Positions 24,845 through 38,818 of a DNA stretch of 64,000 bases are shown here, in pieces. The notes under the pieces were generated by a model that saw only the letters and a program-made list of their open reading frames with translations, had not been told where the DNA came from and searched no databases. Within the stretch, counting starts at the first letter, position 1; each line of letters opens with the position of its first letter. The position numbers and the translations under genes are program-made. This DNA is from Cryptomeria japonica (lineage: Eukaryota; Streptophyta; Pinopsida; Cupressales; Cupressaceae), in contig NW_026729138.1 of the NCBI RefSeq assembly GCF_030272615.1, forward strand, positions 62,001-126,000, in the 5' to 3' direction.

Positions 24845-25110
24845 ATGGGGTATGGAGGGAGAGAAGAAGAGAAAGAGGGATGGGGTATGGAGGAAGGGAG
24901 AAGGGGAGAGAGAGAGAGAGAGAGAGAGAGACCTTGTATGCGTTTTAGAGGGAGAGACGATACACTTACATGTGTATATATATGTTTAGTATATTATATG
25001 TATATAAACATATTATATATACAATGTCATATTATACACATATTATATATTACATATATTATATGTATATACACATATTATACATAGAATATCATATTAT
25101 ACAATAGCGC
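24845..25110. repeat. (GA)n followed by TA-rich simple sequence
   Basis: A second GA tract (24899-24931) is followed from about 24970 to 25105 by a palindromic AT stretch with repeated CATATTATATATA and ATGTATATA elements. Confidence 0.8.
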
Positions 25111-25245
25111 GTACACGCTGTTTATAGTAAAGATAGTGCGCACGCGTTGTTTAAAGGGAAACAAGCGCATACGTGCTGCTTACACTATACATACTGCGTA
25201 CGCACTTTTTAAACCATAAGTACCACGTACGTGCTTTTGACTCTT
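25105..25245. repeat. Right subterminal repeats of the 8.8-kb transposon
   Basis: Motifs such as GCGCGTACACG, GTGCGCACGCG, GCGCATACGTG, TGCGTACGCAC and CCACGTACGTG are spaced about 25-30 bp apart. They are followed by TAGGCTTGGAAAT, which in reverse complement matches TTTCCAAGCCTAGAA near 17367. They mirror the left subterminal block. Confidence 0.7.
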
Positions 25246-26204
25246 TAGGCTTGGAAATAGGCCTGGATGATAAAGCTACGGATTGGAAGTTTGATTTCCC
25301 TCCATTTCTCTCATTTTTGACGTGTTTTATTTTATCAACTTGGTTTATCGACTTTGTCATCATCAGGTTTACACTTCATTAAGTGGGTATTTTTAAAATT
25401 GCCACCATATTTTCACCCATCTTCTAAGCTTTCTAACCATATAATTTTTTTTCAATTTGAACAACAATAACATATTATTATTGAATTTCTTTTACTAGTG
25501 TCTCCATAGTTCTCACAGACATAGGTGCACCATTTTTTGAATAACTTTTGATATACGTATTTAAATTTAAAAAAATTTATATATTATTGTAGTGCACTTG
25601 ATTCTTTACAAAAAAAATTTTAAAAAATTGTATTTTTGATTTGTTTAGTGCAACTTATGCTTCGTGCATGAACAGGAACCGAATTTTTAGCATGTGCTCG
25701 ATTGGAAAAATCATTAAAAAAAAATACTCAACAAAAAATTACAAAAAATTACACATATTCTAGTGCTCACTCTTAACTATCTTTTTGCCAAAGGATTTGT
25801 CAAAATACTAAATCTAACTATAACTTTTTTATGCGCACATTAGACACTATGTTATGTTTTTCAGAAAAAAACAGGGTCATGTTTTCGTGCGCGAAGGATT
25901 TTACCCCCTTAATCTTATCCAATTTTGAAAAAGTGGAAACTAGATTAAGAGTACTACAATATTTGTTCTTTGATTATCTTCATATCTTGAGTGGATGACT
26001 TTCAAATTTTGCCTCTAAGTTTAGGATCACCTGATTTCAGAAAAAAAGTGTCCACTTATACCCCCCTTTTTGACTACCATCTTTGTGCACTTACCCAACA
26101 ATTCTAAAATAAATCTAGAATTCATTTACATGGATATACAAATTTCTCCATTACAATAATCATCTTACTAAAACAATAGAACGAATTTATGAAAAAAAAA
26201 ATGT

Positions 26205-26570
26205 CATGTTTCAAAAATTAATTACCTTCTTTAATCGAACAATTTTATATCTCCACATCAAATCTACAAAATTATATCCTTCGATTTACCGATGTCAAGT
26301 AAACCTATTTTTGTATCTTGAAACTAATTCTTCTCCTAACAATATTGGTGAAGACTATTCTCTATACAAAGTATATCTGCGCCCATCAAATAAAAGATTA
26401 TTACTACTTATGAATTATATTTTATTATAAATAATAATCAACTAACTATGATGCATTATGCACTACTATTTTGATTTATTAAGTTAAAAAAAACATATAT
26501 AATAAACATAAACATATCTTGTATGAAGATCACCTTTGATAAAAACAATATCACAAGTGGACTCAGAAAT
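26205..26570 (+). repeat. Diverged direct repeat, right member (partner 16455-16870)
   Basis: The motif order is the same as at 16455-16870, including CTAACAATATTGGTGAAGAC and TATTCT. A 74-residue open frame here is not intact in the partner, so I do not call a gene. Confidence 0.5.
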
Positions 26571-29199
26571 CGTTTAAAACTTGCTCTCACTTGTTCTTTT
26601 TGTCTTGATGATGCATCATGGTGTCTGATCCGAAAGATTAACAACATAAAAATCTACACAATCAAATCCAAAAAAATAATAAACAAATCACTATAGACCT
26701 TCATGAATACATTTAAAACTGGTTACTAAACAATACAATGTTTATAGTGCATTTCACAGAAAATTAATCTTCAAGAGAATTTCCTCTGATTTTACCAAAA
26801 AAATAAGGAAACAAATCATTTAATTCTTTGATTAACCATCACAATCACGCTTTCGGAAATAATTGAAACGTGGCCCAATCGATGGTAAGGGAGTTGCGTA
26901 CGTACTAAAGCCGGTTTGAAAGTGCTTGAAAATTACTTGTGCAACACGTCTTTGACTGCACTATTTTTTCCGACAGAGGGAGGAGTTTGAGCTCGTTGAG
27001 AAGAAACGTCCGCGTAGCTCCACGAGTTTGAAAATTTTAGTTTGAGGCAGGGCCCATCCATTCTTTTATGAGTTTTGTATTAATAAAATCCATATGCACT
27101 TGTTTCGGCTCTGCTTCTCAGATTTGACTAGAATGTCCTTTCCTCCTCGGAAACCACCTAACGGTTACCTCGAAGAAGAACGTTAGATTAAGAAAGTTAA
27201 AATAAGACATGAGGAAGCTTCGTATAGGTTAGGTTAAGGAAGGAAGGATTCCACATAAGGAAGACTTCCTTGAAATGTTTTACTGCTTTCTTTCATAAAT
27301 TGGAGGAACTGAACACGAATGGGGTTCCGCATAAGGGGGACTTTCCTCAAATTCTACATGGATTTGTTGAGTTTAAATATAAGATGGAGCATTGCAGCTT
27401 GTTAGGAGGTCACTCATTTTAATGACATTCTAGTTTAAATATTATAAAATCGATTTAAAATAGGTGTTCGAGAAGGATATTTTTAGATGTTTTTATATAG
27501 ATATATTAAAAATATATGTGCTAATGGGTAAATCAATTGTGTATCATGAAAATAACGGTATGTGAAACATGAAATTGTACATGTTTTGAATGATGTTTAG
27601 CTAGTTCCTTTAATATTGTACTTTGTAAGTGATAGTTCTTTGAACTTGGTAATTTCTTTGGTGTATCATTTTGTTTAACTACTAATTATGGAATGAATTG
27701 TAAAAGTGACATTTTTTAATTTTTTATCTAAATACTAATTTCTTTTATTTAGATTTTTAAACAAAAGAAATCTACTTCCCAAAACAAGATCATGGTATTT
27801 TTTATCAATATGATCACAATTTTTTCGCCTTCAACTTATATATGTAGTCTTGAATAATTGTGCATGGAGTGTTTTATATTCATTCCAAACAAGTTTCAAA
27901 TGAATATGTGAGTTTTTTTATTTTTCTAAAAAGTGCTTTGATTTCATAATCTCTACACAAGTGATTCTCATATCACTAAATTTGAAGGAGAGATTGTCAA
28001 ATGCAAAATAAAGTTTTAGTAAAACAAATTTTCCAATGTCTAAGTGATATTCTAGTAAAATTTGAACATCATTAATTATTACTAGAAAAATAGATATTAA
28101 AAATAATATAGAATATATAGGTATATGTATAAATTTTGAGATTATCAATATTGTTATTGATTAAAAAATTAGAAAAAATATCATATAATCACATGAAATT
28201 AATTTTGGAGACAAAAAATTAAATGTTCAATTATAGCATTTGATATAATGGAATTTGTACACTAGTTTTGTTTTTTGGCAAACCATCTAGTTGATAAGAG
28301 ACTATCAAGGATTTCCAAGAAGGCAGTGGCAAAAGATTTTTTCTTGTTTCAACACATTAGATTTTTAATTAAAATGTTTCGTGCAAAATAATTTTTTCAA
28401 TTAGAATGATTTCATGGGAATAAGTATTCTTGATTTTCATTTTTACTTTAACCTAAATATTTCAATTTGTTTTTGCATCAATTAAGTTATAGCATTTCTT
28501 ATAAACATATTTAAAAATAAATATCTTTTTGCAACTCATATAGATGACATGTTTATGTCATTATGATCTAGGTCTAATAGTACACTTGGTACAACTAATC
28601 AATGTCATTAGTTTTAGTTTAGGCCTAAATGTCTAATGGATAAATTCTTGCACACAATAAATCATCTTTTTAGGTGCTCAAGGGTAAGAGAATATGCTAT
28701 CAATGTTTTTACCTAATATGCATTGAGATTTTACTATTAGCACAACTTGGGTGATATCATCTTTTATTGGGTGTGGTTATAGTGATCAATCAACCTCTAT
28801 TAATTGGTGCTATATCTTGATATAGAGAACCTCTACCATCTAATTATGTTATTTAAGCACAAATAATAGGTATGAGTAAAATCATTGTGTGTGATAAAGA
28901 GTAAGGTATATAGAATGAAATTATACATGTTTTGAATGATATTTATCTTCTTGCACAAATATTGTACTTAGTATGGGATTAAAGACAAAATCATGGTATC
29001 TTTTATCAATATGATATTAATTATCTTTCCTTAAACTTATATATGTAGTCTTGAATAATTGGAACATGAAGTAGACTCTCCCTCTCAAACCACACATTGT
29101 AAGCCACTCAATTGACTTGAAATAACTAGAAATAACTTAGAAACAACAAGGTAATTTCAATAGGAAAATTGAATTCTATGTTCTATTATAATCCTGAAA
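26571..29199. other. Intergenic with a diverged direct repeat, no gene recognised
   Basis: The segment 27537-27900 is partly repeated at 28880-29090: ACATGTTTTGAATGAT, ATCATGGTAT.TTTTATCAATATGAT and CTTATATATGTAGTCTTGAATAATTG occur in the same order. The distance is about 1.2-1.3 kb. A less AT-rich island at 26860-27200 has no open frame I can support. Confidence 0.45.
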
Positions 29200-30762
29200 A
29201 GAAATGACCCCTATGGACCCCATATGACCCCTATGGACGCCATATGACCCCTAACGACACCATAGGACCCCTTAAGACACCAAATGGGGTTCATAGGGGT
29301 CATATTGTGTCTTACAAGGTCATAGGACACAATATTGGGACACCATATGACCCCTTAGGACATGATTTGGTGTCTTAAGGGGTCTTATGGTGTCGTTAGG
29401 GGTCATAAGGTGTCCTAAGGGGTCATATGGTGTCCCATGAACCCGTATGACCTCTTAGGACACCATATGACCCCTAATGACACCATATTGGGTCGCTTTG
29501 GGTCATATTGTGTCCTAAGGGGTCATATTGTGTCCTAAGGGGTCCTATGGTGTCCCAAGACACCATATGACCACTATGGACACCATATGACCACTATTGA
29601 CACCATATGACCCCTAACAACACCATAGGACCCCTTAAGACACCAAATCATGTCGTTAGGGGTCATATTGTGTCCTACAGGGTCATAGGACACAATATGA
29701 CCCCTAACGACATGATTTGGTGTCTTAAGGGGTCCTATGGTGTCGTTAGGGGTCATAGGGGTCATATTGTGTCTTATGAGCCCTTAGGACAACAATATGA
29801 CCCCTAACGACACAATTTGGTGGCTTAAGGGGTCCTATGGTGTCACAAGACACCATATGACCCCTAACAACACCATAGGACCCCTTAAGACACCAAATCA
29901 TGTCATTAGGGGTCATATTGTGTCTTATGACCCCTTAGGACATAATATGACCCCTAACGACACAATTTGGTGTCTTAAGGGGTCCTATGGTGTCACAAGA
30001 CACCATATGACCCCTATGGACACCATATGACCCCTAACGACACCATAGGACCCCTTAAGACACCAAATCATGTCGTTAGGCATCATATTGTGTCTTACGG
30101 GGTCGTAGGACATAATATGACCCCTAACGACATTATTTGGTGTCTTAAGGGGTCCTATGGTGTCCCAAGACACCATATGATCCCTATGGATGCCATATGA
30201 CCCCTAACGACACCATAGGACCCCTTAAGACACCAAATCATGTCGTTAGGGGTCATATTGTGTCTTATAGGGTTGTAGGACACAATATTGGGACACTATA
30301 TGACCCCTTAGGACACCATATGACCCCTAATGACATGATTTGGTGTCTTAAGGGGTCCTATGTTGTCCATAGGGGTCATATGGTGTCTTGGGACACCATA
30401 CAACCCATTATGACACCGTTATGGACACCATATGATCCCTAACGACACCATAGGACCCCTTAAGACACCAAATCATGTCATTAGGGGTCATATGGTGTCC
30501 TAAGGGGTCATAGGCCACAATATGACCCCTTAGGACATAATATGTCCCAAAGTGACCCAATATGGTGTCATTAGGGGTCATATGGTGTCCTAAGAGGTCA
30601 TAAGGGTTCATGGGATACCATATGACCCCTTAGGACACCATATGACCCCTAACAACATGATTTGGTGTCTTAAGGGGTCCTATGGTGTCCCAAGACACCA
30701 TATGACCCCTAACGACACCATAGGACCCCTTAAGACACCAAATTGTGTCGTTAGGGGTCATA
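29200..30762. repeat. Satellite of a 20-bp unit in alternating orientation
   Basis: The basic unit is 20 bp, for example CACCATATGACCCCTAACGA next to CACCATATGACCCCTATGGA and CACCATAGGACCCCTTAAGA. Blocks of a few forward units alternate with blocks of the reverse complement (for example GGGGTCATATGGTGTC). The marker CACCATAGGACCCCTTAAGA recurs at 29621, 29871, 30041, 30211, near 30447 and near 30717, so there is a higher-order period near 170 bp that varies to 250-270 bp. Both strands can form many hairpins. Open frames across it are artefacts. Confidence 0.9.
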
Positions 30763-32024
<1,262 letters not shown>

Positions 32025-33606
32025 TGTAATAGTTCTCAACATTCAAATAATGAATGATATGAGTAAATTCAAGGTAAATTAAAGTCCTTGTACAAGCCTT
32101 CTATTCCTATAAGGGTTTACTGAACTTTAGGCTTAAGTAAACTCATGTCATGCATCAATTAGAAATGATACAAATAGTTCAAGGGATAGATAACTTGGCA
32201 AAAGATGGAGTTCCATAATTCATGCAGAAGGGACCTAAAAAGGAGGAGGTTAGAGGCAGTTTGCAACAATTCCACCTCATTTTATATTCCCTCATGGGTT
32301 AATCAGCACTTAAGACCTTTTTTTGTAGTAGTTAGCTCTTAGTTTAGAACAATTTTGACCCTTCTTAAATGTGTGCTTCAAGATCAAATTTGACCTCAAG
32401 GCCATATCATGCAAAGTTGGTGATGTTTTACAGGAAGAAGCATTCAATTCTTCATTCAGTTCAAGGTTAGTTCTTCTCAATTCATCTTCAGCTCCTTCAA
32501 GGGTCTTTTTCTATAAGACTTTTTCTCCTCTCTTTTTCTAATTTAGTTCCTTTTTCTCTCTGCCTTTTTTGCACTCAACATTAAGGCACGAGACATTGTA
32601 GCTTAATAGAAGAAATTTTCATATTTGTAACAACAATTCTTTTATTTTTTCAATAAAATAGCAACATGTTTTCCTCCTTAATAGTTCATGTGTTGTGCTG
32701 AATGAAATATTTGATGAAGTTCTTGTGATTCATTGTTAGAATTCTCTTATTTTGTCTCTTTCAAACAACATTAATGCAAGAAAATGAATAGTAATTACAG
32801 GTTATAGATTGTGTTCAGCTAGTCTTAGTAGTTTGTAGTTGTGAAAACTCATTGTTTTCCTTCAAGAAATCTCTGAAACCAGCCCTTTTCTATGAAATAT
32901 TTATGTATTACATGCTTTGTTGATTTGTGACAAACAAGGTTTCTTTTGTTAAGATGTGTTATGAGTTAGTGCAACTGATTAGGTTTCTTACATATTTGGT
33001 GCATCACCTCTTAGGATAGGTTTCAATTCAAGTTTTATTCCTATCCTTTTTACCATACAAGAAATAGTTTCAGATGTTACATCAAGGAGAACCAACTCAC
33101 TCTGGAGATTCACCTTCAATTTGAGAAACCCCCCACAGGCTCGAAGGTCTTTCCATGTTTCACAAGATTCTTGAGATTTTAGCTTAAGCATCACAAGTGC
33201 AATCTTGGTGACAACACATCCAATACAAGTGTGGATACTAGGGAGAACCGTCGGTGTAGATACATGTCACCAAGTCGTCATGGCTTTCATGTAATATATT
33301 AATTTATATAGAGGGAAAAGGAAGTACCGCTTGGTTCGTGCTCTCTCACTTTGGCCTTATGGGGTGCCCTGGAGACAAGCCCTCCTACCTACATAGAAGA
33401 TGATAATAATTTCTATTACACTCAAGGTCCAATGGAAGGTGAGGGGAGATGATACTTTTGTTATCACCTCTAGGGTTATAAAAATAAAATGTGTAGAATG
33501 CACCAAACACTTCAAACAAGTTCTTTAACCCAAAATGAAAAAGATGTGACTCTAATTAAACTAGAAATGCAAAGATACACACCTAGATTACTCCTGTAAC
33601 AAATGA
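32025..33606 (+). repeat. 1.6-kb tandem duplication, first copy
   Basis: From TGTAATAGTTCTCAACATT onward this segment matches 33641-35217 with about 1,611-1,616 bp offset and roughly 90-95% identity by eye, including several small indels. No protein frame is kept open in both copies. Its nature (retroelement piece or gene fragment) is not evident. Confidence 0.85.
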
Positions 33607-33640
33607 TCTAGAGCTGCACTTAAAGAAGAGGTTTATAGTT

Positions 33641-35217
33641 TGTAATAGTTCTCAACATTGAAATAATGAAAGATATGAGTAAATTCAAGGTAAATTAAAG
33701 TCCTTACAAGCCTTCTATTCCTATAAGGGTTTACTGCACTTCAGGCTTAAGTAAACTCATGTCATGTATCAATTAGAAATGATACAAATAGTTCAAGGGA
33801 TAGTTAACTTGGCAAAAGATGAAGTTCCAAAATTCATGTAGAAGGGGCCAGAAAAGGAGGACAGTAGAGGTAGTTTGCAATAATTCCACCTCATTTTATA
33901 CTCCCTCATTGGTTAATCACCACTTAAGACCTTTTTTGTAGTAGTTAGCTCTTAGTTTAGAAAAATATTGACCCTTCTTAAATGCATGCTTCAAGATCAA
34001 ATTTGACCTCAAGGCCATATCATGCAAAGTTGGTGATGTTTTCAAGGAAGAAGCGTTCAATTCTTCATTTTGTTCAACGCTAGTTCTTCTCAGTTCATCT
34101 TCATCTCCTTCAAGGGTCCTTTTCTATAAGACTTCTTCTCCTCTCTTTTTCTAAGTTAGTTCCTTTTTCTCTCTACCTCTTTTGCACTCAACATTAAGGC
34201 ATGATACATTGTAGCTCAATGGAAGCATTTTTCAGATTTGTAACAACAACTCTTTCATTTTTTCAATAAAATAGCAGCAGGTTTTCCTCCTTAATAGTTC
34301 ATGTGTTGTGTTGAATGAAAGATTTGATGAAGTTCTTCTAATTCATTGTTAGAATTCTCTTATTTTGTCTCTTTCAAACAACATTAATGCAAGAAGGTGC
34401 ATAGTAATTATAGGTTATAGATTGTGTTTAGCTAGTCTTAGGAGTTTGTAGTTGTGAAAACTCATTGTTTTCATTCAAGAAATCTCTAAAACTAGCCCTT
34501 TTCTATGAAATATTAATGTATTACTTACTTTGTTGAGATGTGACAAGAAAGGTTTCTTTTGTTAAGATGTGTTATGAGTTAGTGCAGCTGATTAGGTTTC
34601 TTAAATATTTGGTGCATCACCTCTTAGGATAGGTTTCAATTCAAGTTTTTCTTCCTATTCTTTTTACCATCAAAGAAATAGTTTTAGGTGTTTCATCAAG
34701 GAGAAACAATTCATTCTAGATATTCACCTTCAATTTGAGCAACCCACGGTCTCTAAGGTCTTTCCATGTTTCACAAGATTCCTAAGATTTCAGCTTAAGC
34801 ATCACAAGTGCAATCTTGGTGACAACACATCCAACACAAGCGTGGATACTAGGGAGAACCATTCGTGTAGAAACACATCACCAAGTCGTCATGACTTTCA
34901 TGTAATGTATTAATTTATATAGAGGGAAAAAGAAGTACTGCTTGGGTCGTGCTCTCTCACTTTGGCCTTATGGACTACCCTGGAGACAAGCCCTCCTACC
35001 TACATAGAAGATGATAATAATTTCTCTTACACCCAAGGTCCAATGGAAGGTGAGAGGAGAGGGTACCTTTTTTATCACCTCTAGGATTATAAAAATAAAG
35101 TGTGTAGAATGCACCAAACACTTGAAACAATTTCTTTAACCCCAAATGAAAAAGATGCGACCCTAATTAAACTAGAAATGCAAAGACACGCACCTAGATT
35201 ACCCTTGCAACAAATGA
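33641..35217 (+). repeat. 1.6-kb tandem duplication, second copy
   Basis: It begins with TGTAATAGTTCTCAACATT and ends in AGATTACCCTTGCAACAAATGA, the counterpart of AGATTACTCCTGTAACAAATGA at the end of the first copy. About 34 bp separate the copies. The level of divergence shows this duplication is far older than the 47.4-kb one. Confidence 0.85.
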
Positions 35218-35794
35218 CTAGTACTTTTAATAAATTACCCCTACTTGCAAGCACACTCGTTATGTTAATTTTAGAAATCCAAGTCCAAATGTGAAAGGGG
35301 GCCTTCGACAATATGATGTTTTCTCTTTTTCAAGATAGTTGCACTGCTTCGTTAGTCCAAACAAGGGGGTTAGGCCAAAACTAAGTCGAAAAATCCTAAA
35401 ATGGAAAAGATAATGAAAGCTGAAAACAAAAACACAGTTATACCGAATGTAGAGGCACTTTCTAAATAAAGACCTGCAAATATCAGACATAGATGCAATT
35501 TTAAGATCTGAAACCTGCAAAACAAAATCTAAACACAGACGTGATAACAGGAAACTCAGACACTGCTTCTTGGTAGAGACACAATATGATGAGTCAGAGA
35601 CGCGATTTTTGGAAACCTGCACTTGCAATAGACAGAAAAACCAAAAACGTGGAAATAGCATAGGTTGGAATCATAAATTTCAACCATATGAGGTTTGAAT
35701 AATGAAAATCCAAGATTCCAAGCATAGGTTTGTCATAGATGCCACAAGTGTAATGCATAAGTGTGAAATTAACATCGGGTGCAATTTTTGACAC

Positions 35795-35843
<49 letters not shown>

Positions 35844-38401
35844 GAATAAAAAAGAGCAAGAGAGAAATACAAGAGATACAAAGGGAAAAAGAAAGTAACT
35901 TTTGATTAGTTGTTTCATGACAACAATCTAAAGATGACATGTGTCCTTGGGGATTTAGGCTCAAGGTAGCATGTCATTTGATTAAGGATATGATAATTCA
36001 ACTTTAAGATCTTTTTAATGTACCCATTGCACACTTAAGATGATAATTATATTGAGAGAGTAAGAGAAAAACCAAAGATGAAGAGAAAAGAGAGATACAT
36101 GTAAGATATAGAGAGGTGAAGAAATTAAAAACAGAGAGAAAGGGAGAGCACAAGAGAAGGAGACCAATGAGACAAAGAAGGAGAAAGAGATGAAGATGGA
36201 TAGAGAAATAGGAACAAAGGTAGAAATAAATAGATAGGGAGAGGGATAGGGAGATACAAATAGAGAGAAGAGAGAGAAATAAAGATAGAGATACAAGGTG
36301 TTCGCCCTTGGTCTCCTTGGTCTCCTTGTGTTGTGCAACGTAGTGCTCAAGTTTGTGACATGTCTTAACCACCTCCTATGGATTCTATAAGTCTAGTGGT
36401 TTTATTGGACATTAACAGGTCGATCTTTTGGTGCAATGACAATTGCACTTGTAACAAGAGATAGTGAGAGAGATAGAGAAAATAGAAAAAGGAAAATACA
36501 AAGAGAGAAGAGGAGAGAGACATAGATAGAGATAATGTTAAATAAAGAGAGGGAGATAGAGGTATGAGTAGAGGTAGAGATATTGAGAAGTAAAGAGGGA
36601 ACCCTCTCTCCCTCTCCTTATCCATATGCATCTTCACATCCATCTCTTTCACTAGCTCCTTTCCCCTATTTCTCTCTCTCACACACTTCCCCCCTATCAC
36701 TCTATCTTTCTATCCCTATCTTTCCCCCTCTCACTATTGAAAAATAGATCAAAGATTTCCCTAATTGGCATTCCACACCTCTTTAATGTACCCATTGCAC
36801 ACCAAGGTGTGATTACTAGTTTTATTCCTATCACTTTTCTTTCTTATTCTTCTCAACTAAACAAATATAAAGTTGATAATTGTATTTATTATTTTGGAGT
36901 TTTTATGTATATAGGTCATTCACACCCTTATGCAACTACAGAATGTCTCCCAACATTAATAAATATTGTGCAAGCTTAAATAACATAAGTTAGATGCTAG
37001 ATAGTCTAGCAAGATATAACACTAATTTATAGAAGTTGATTGATCATATAACTCGAATATCACACCTAATAAAATATGATTTAACCCAAGCCATGCTAAT
37101 AGTAAAATCTTATGCATATCTTGAAAACACTGAAAACCTATTCTTTCAACTCTGAGCATCCAAAAAGAAGATTTACTATGTGCAAGTGTTTATCCATTTA
37201 CACATTTAGGCCTAAATTGAACTACTGAGAGAAATTAGGTATACCACGCCTATTACTAGACTTAGATCATAATGGCATATAAATATGATATCCATACAAT
37301 TTCTCATTAAGGATTCTATTTTCTAATACACTTATACTAAATTGAACATAAATTCTATAGCTTAATTGATGTAAAATTAGAAACATTTAGGTCAAATTAA
37401 TAATTAAAATCAACAATACTTACTAAATAATTGCTACCGTGAAATTACTATTATTTTAAAATTTATGTCACTTGAAAGTATTGAAATAAAAATTTAACAT
37501 GTGTTGATACAATAAAACTCATTTTACCACTACATTCTTTGCAAATCCTTGTGAGTCTCCTATCAACTATTCAGTCTACCAAAATGTAAACTAGTGTGCA
37601 AAATTCCATTACATGAAATTTTAAAATTGAACATTTAATTTTCCATCTATAAATTTTTTTTCAAACATGAATGGTGAAGTAATTTATAACCCAAAATATG
37701 TTTTAGGTTTATTTGCAACAACAACAAAACAATATATATATTTCTTATAAACTTTAAACTACTCTAACCTTAAAAAAAAAACAATAGAATACACATCAGA
37801 AATATTTTGTTGTCATCAAATAGAATTTTGTTTAATAGTTTACACATTCTTTCATCAATTTATAGTAGTCTTTACATTGTTTAATAATGGTTCAATTGAC
37901 AAAGAATAATAAAAAATAACTTTTAATAAAATATTATACACATCTAAAATTAAATATATTTTATTTAATAAAATAAAACAAAAAAATAATTGAAACTTTA
38001 TTTGGATTGTTTGGCCAAACGGGTTTTGATCAAATGTAGAGTTGGAATATTGTGGATGGGGGACAATTATTTCTAGAATTGTCTCATGTGTTGGATCACT
38101 TAGTGGAGAAAGACAAGGTTGTGTACTACTCTTTGTTTGTTGGACGGTTGACCCTTCTTGCTTTGTATCTCTTTTTGTGATTGAATAAATTTTTACCCCT
38201 TTTTTATTTTTGAAGAAGAAAGATTATTAAATAATAATTTTAAAAAAAAATCCAAAAATTATCAAAATTTAAAATTACCAAGAAAATTCACATAATAGTG
38301 ATCTTTTATACCAATATACATCTAGAGAGCTACCCACCATAGTATTAAACATTTGAAACTATATTACCATAGCACAAGTTAAGCTGAGATCTAACATGTC
38401 C
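35218..38401. other. Intergenic with simple repeats, no gene recognised
   Basis: A (TA)n(GA)n microsatellite lies at 35795-35843, and loosely repetitive purine-rich DNA (AGAGATAGAGA-like) extends from about 36040 to 36600. The 21-bp sequence TTTAATGTACCCATTGCACAC occurs at 36014-36034 and again at 36782-36802, bracketing that tract. The rest, to 38401, is AT-rich without a supported gene. Confidence 0.5.
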
Positions 38402-38818
38402 TAGGGGAGAGGACCTAGTAGTTGAGCACCCCAACTTCGTGCATCTCAAAATCTTAGTGGAAATTTCAAATCACTCCCATTTTTTTAAGCTAGCTAACTT
38501 GGCAAGTCCCTTGCTTGTAACTAAGGTTTCAAGGCCACATCATCAAATATGATGCCACATCAACATGTGTTTTGTCAAGGTGTTCAAAACAACCCAAAAA
38601 GGTGAGACCAATGGTCGTGCAAAAAGGAGACCCAAGATTATGCAGCCGATGTGGTATCACACGATTGGTTGCTTTTAACAATTATGGGTAGTCATCATTA
38701 GCAATAATGAAGTCACAACTATTGGTACAATATTGTCACAAAAAATTGGACATTAAATCAGTAAGTGCGCATAAAAAATCAACAAGTGTAGATATTAAAT
38801 CAACAACTACTCTCATAG
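38402..38818 (+). repeat. Left-end fragment related to the 939-bp element
   Basis: AGGGGAGAGGACCTAGTAGT and the following AACTTCGT.., AACTAAGGTTTCAAGGC and CATCATCAAAT motifs follow the same order as the first 150 bp of the element at 39162. I find no matching right end, so this looks like a truncated relative. A MITE is inserted at its far side. Confidence 0.5.

Larger units (their letters stand above)
17247..26090. mobile_element. 8.8-kb decayed DNA transposon with two convergent genes
   Basis: The left end reads GTGCACAAAGATGGTGGTTA and the reverse complement of the right end reads GTGCACAAAGATGGTAGTCA. Both are followed closely by AGTGGACAC, giving terminal inverted repeats of roughly 35 bp with mismatches. 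Inside both ends lie GC-rich subterminal repeats containing GCGTACGC-like motifs. A ten-exon gene runs inward from the left end and a transposase-like gene runs inward from the right end. Both have stops or frameshifts, so this copy is inactive. I could not find a clear target-site duplication: the flanks are AAGGCGT on the left and TTACCCA on the right. I cannot assign the superfamily. Confidence 0.75.

Noticed and set aside
29200-30762. CRISPR-like array of short repeats
   Set aside because: The repeats are contiguous without unique spacers and occur in both orientations, and the DNA is a plant nuclear genome.
32025-35217. Pair of LTRs, since each copy starts with TG and has CA near its end
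   Set aside because: Similarity continues past the CA, the copies are almost adjacent with no internal domain, and no primer-binding site, polypurine tract or flanking duplication was seen.
38110-38220. 3' end of a LINE-like element (GAATAAATTTTTACCCC context)
   Set aside because: Only a vague resemblance; no reverse transcriptase frame, target duplication or poly-A tail was found.
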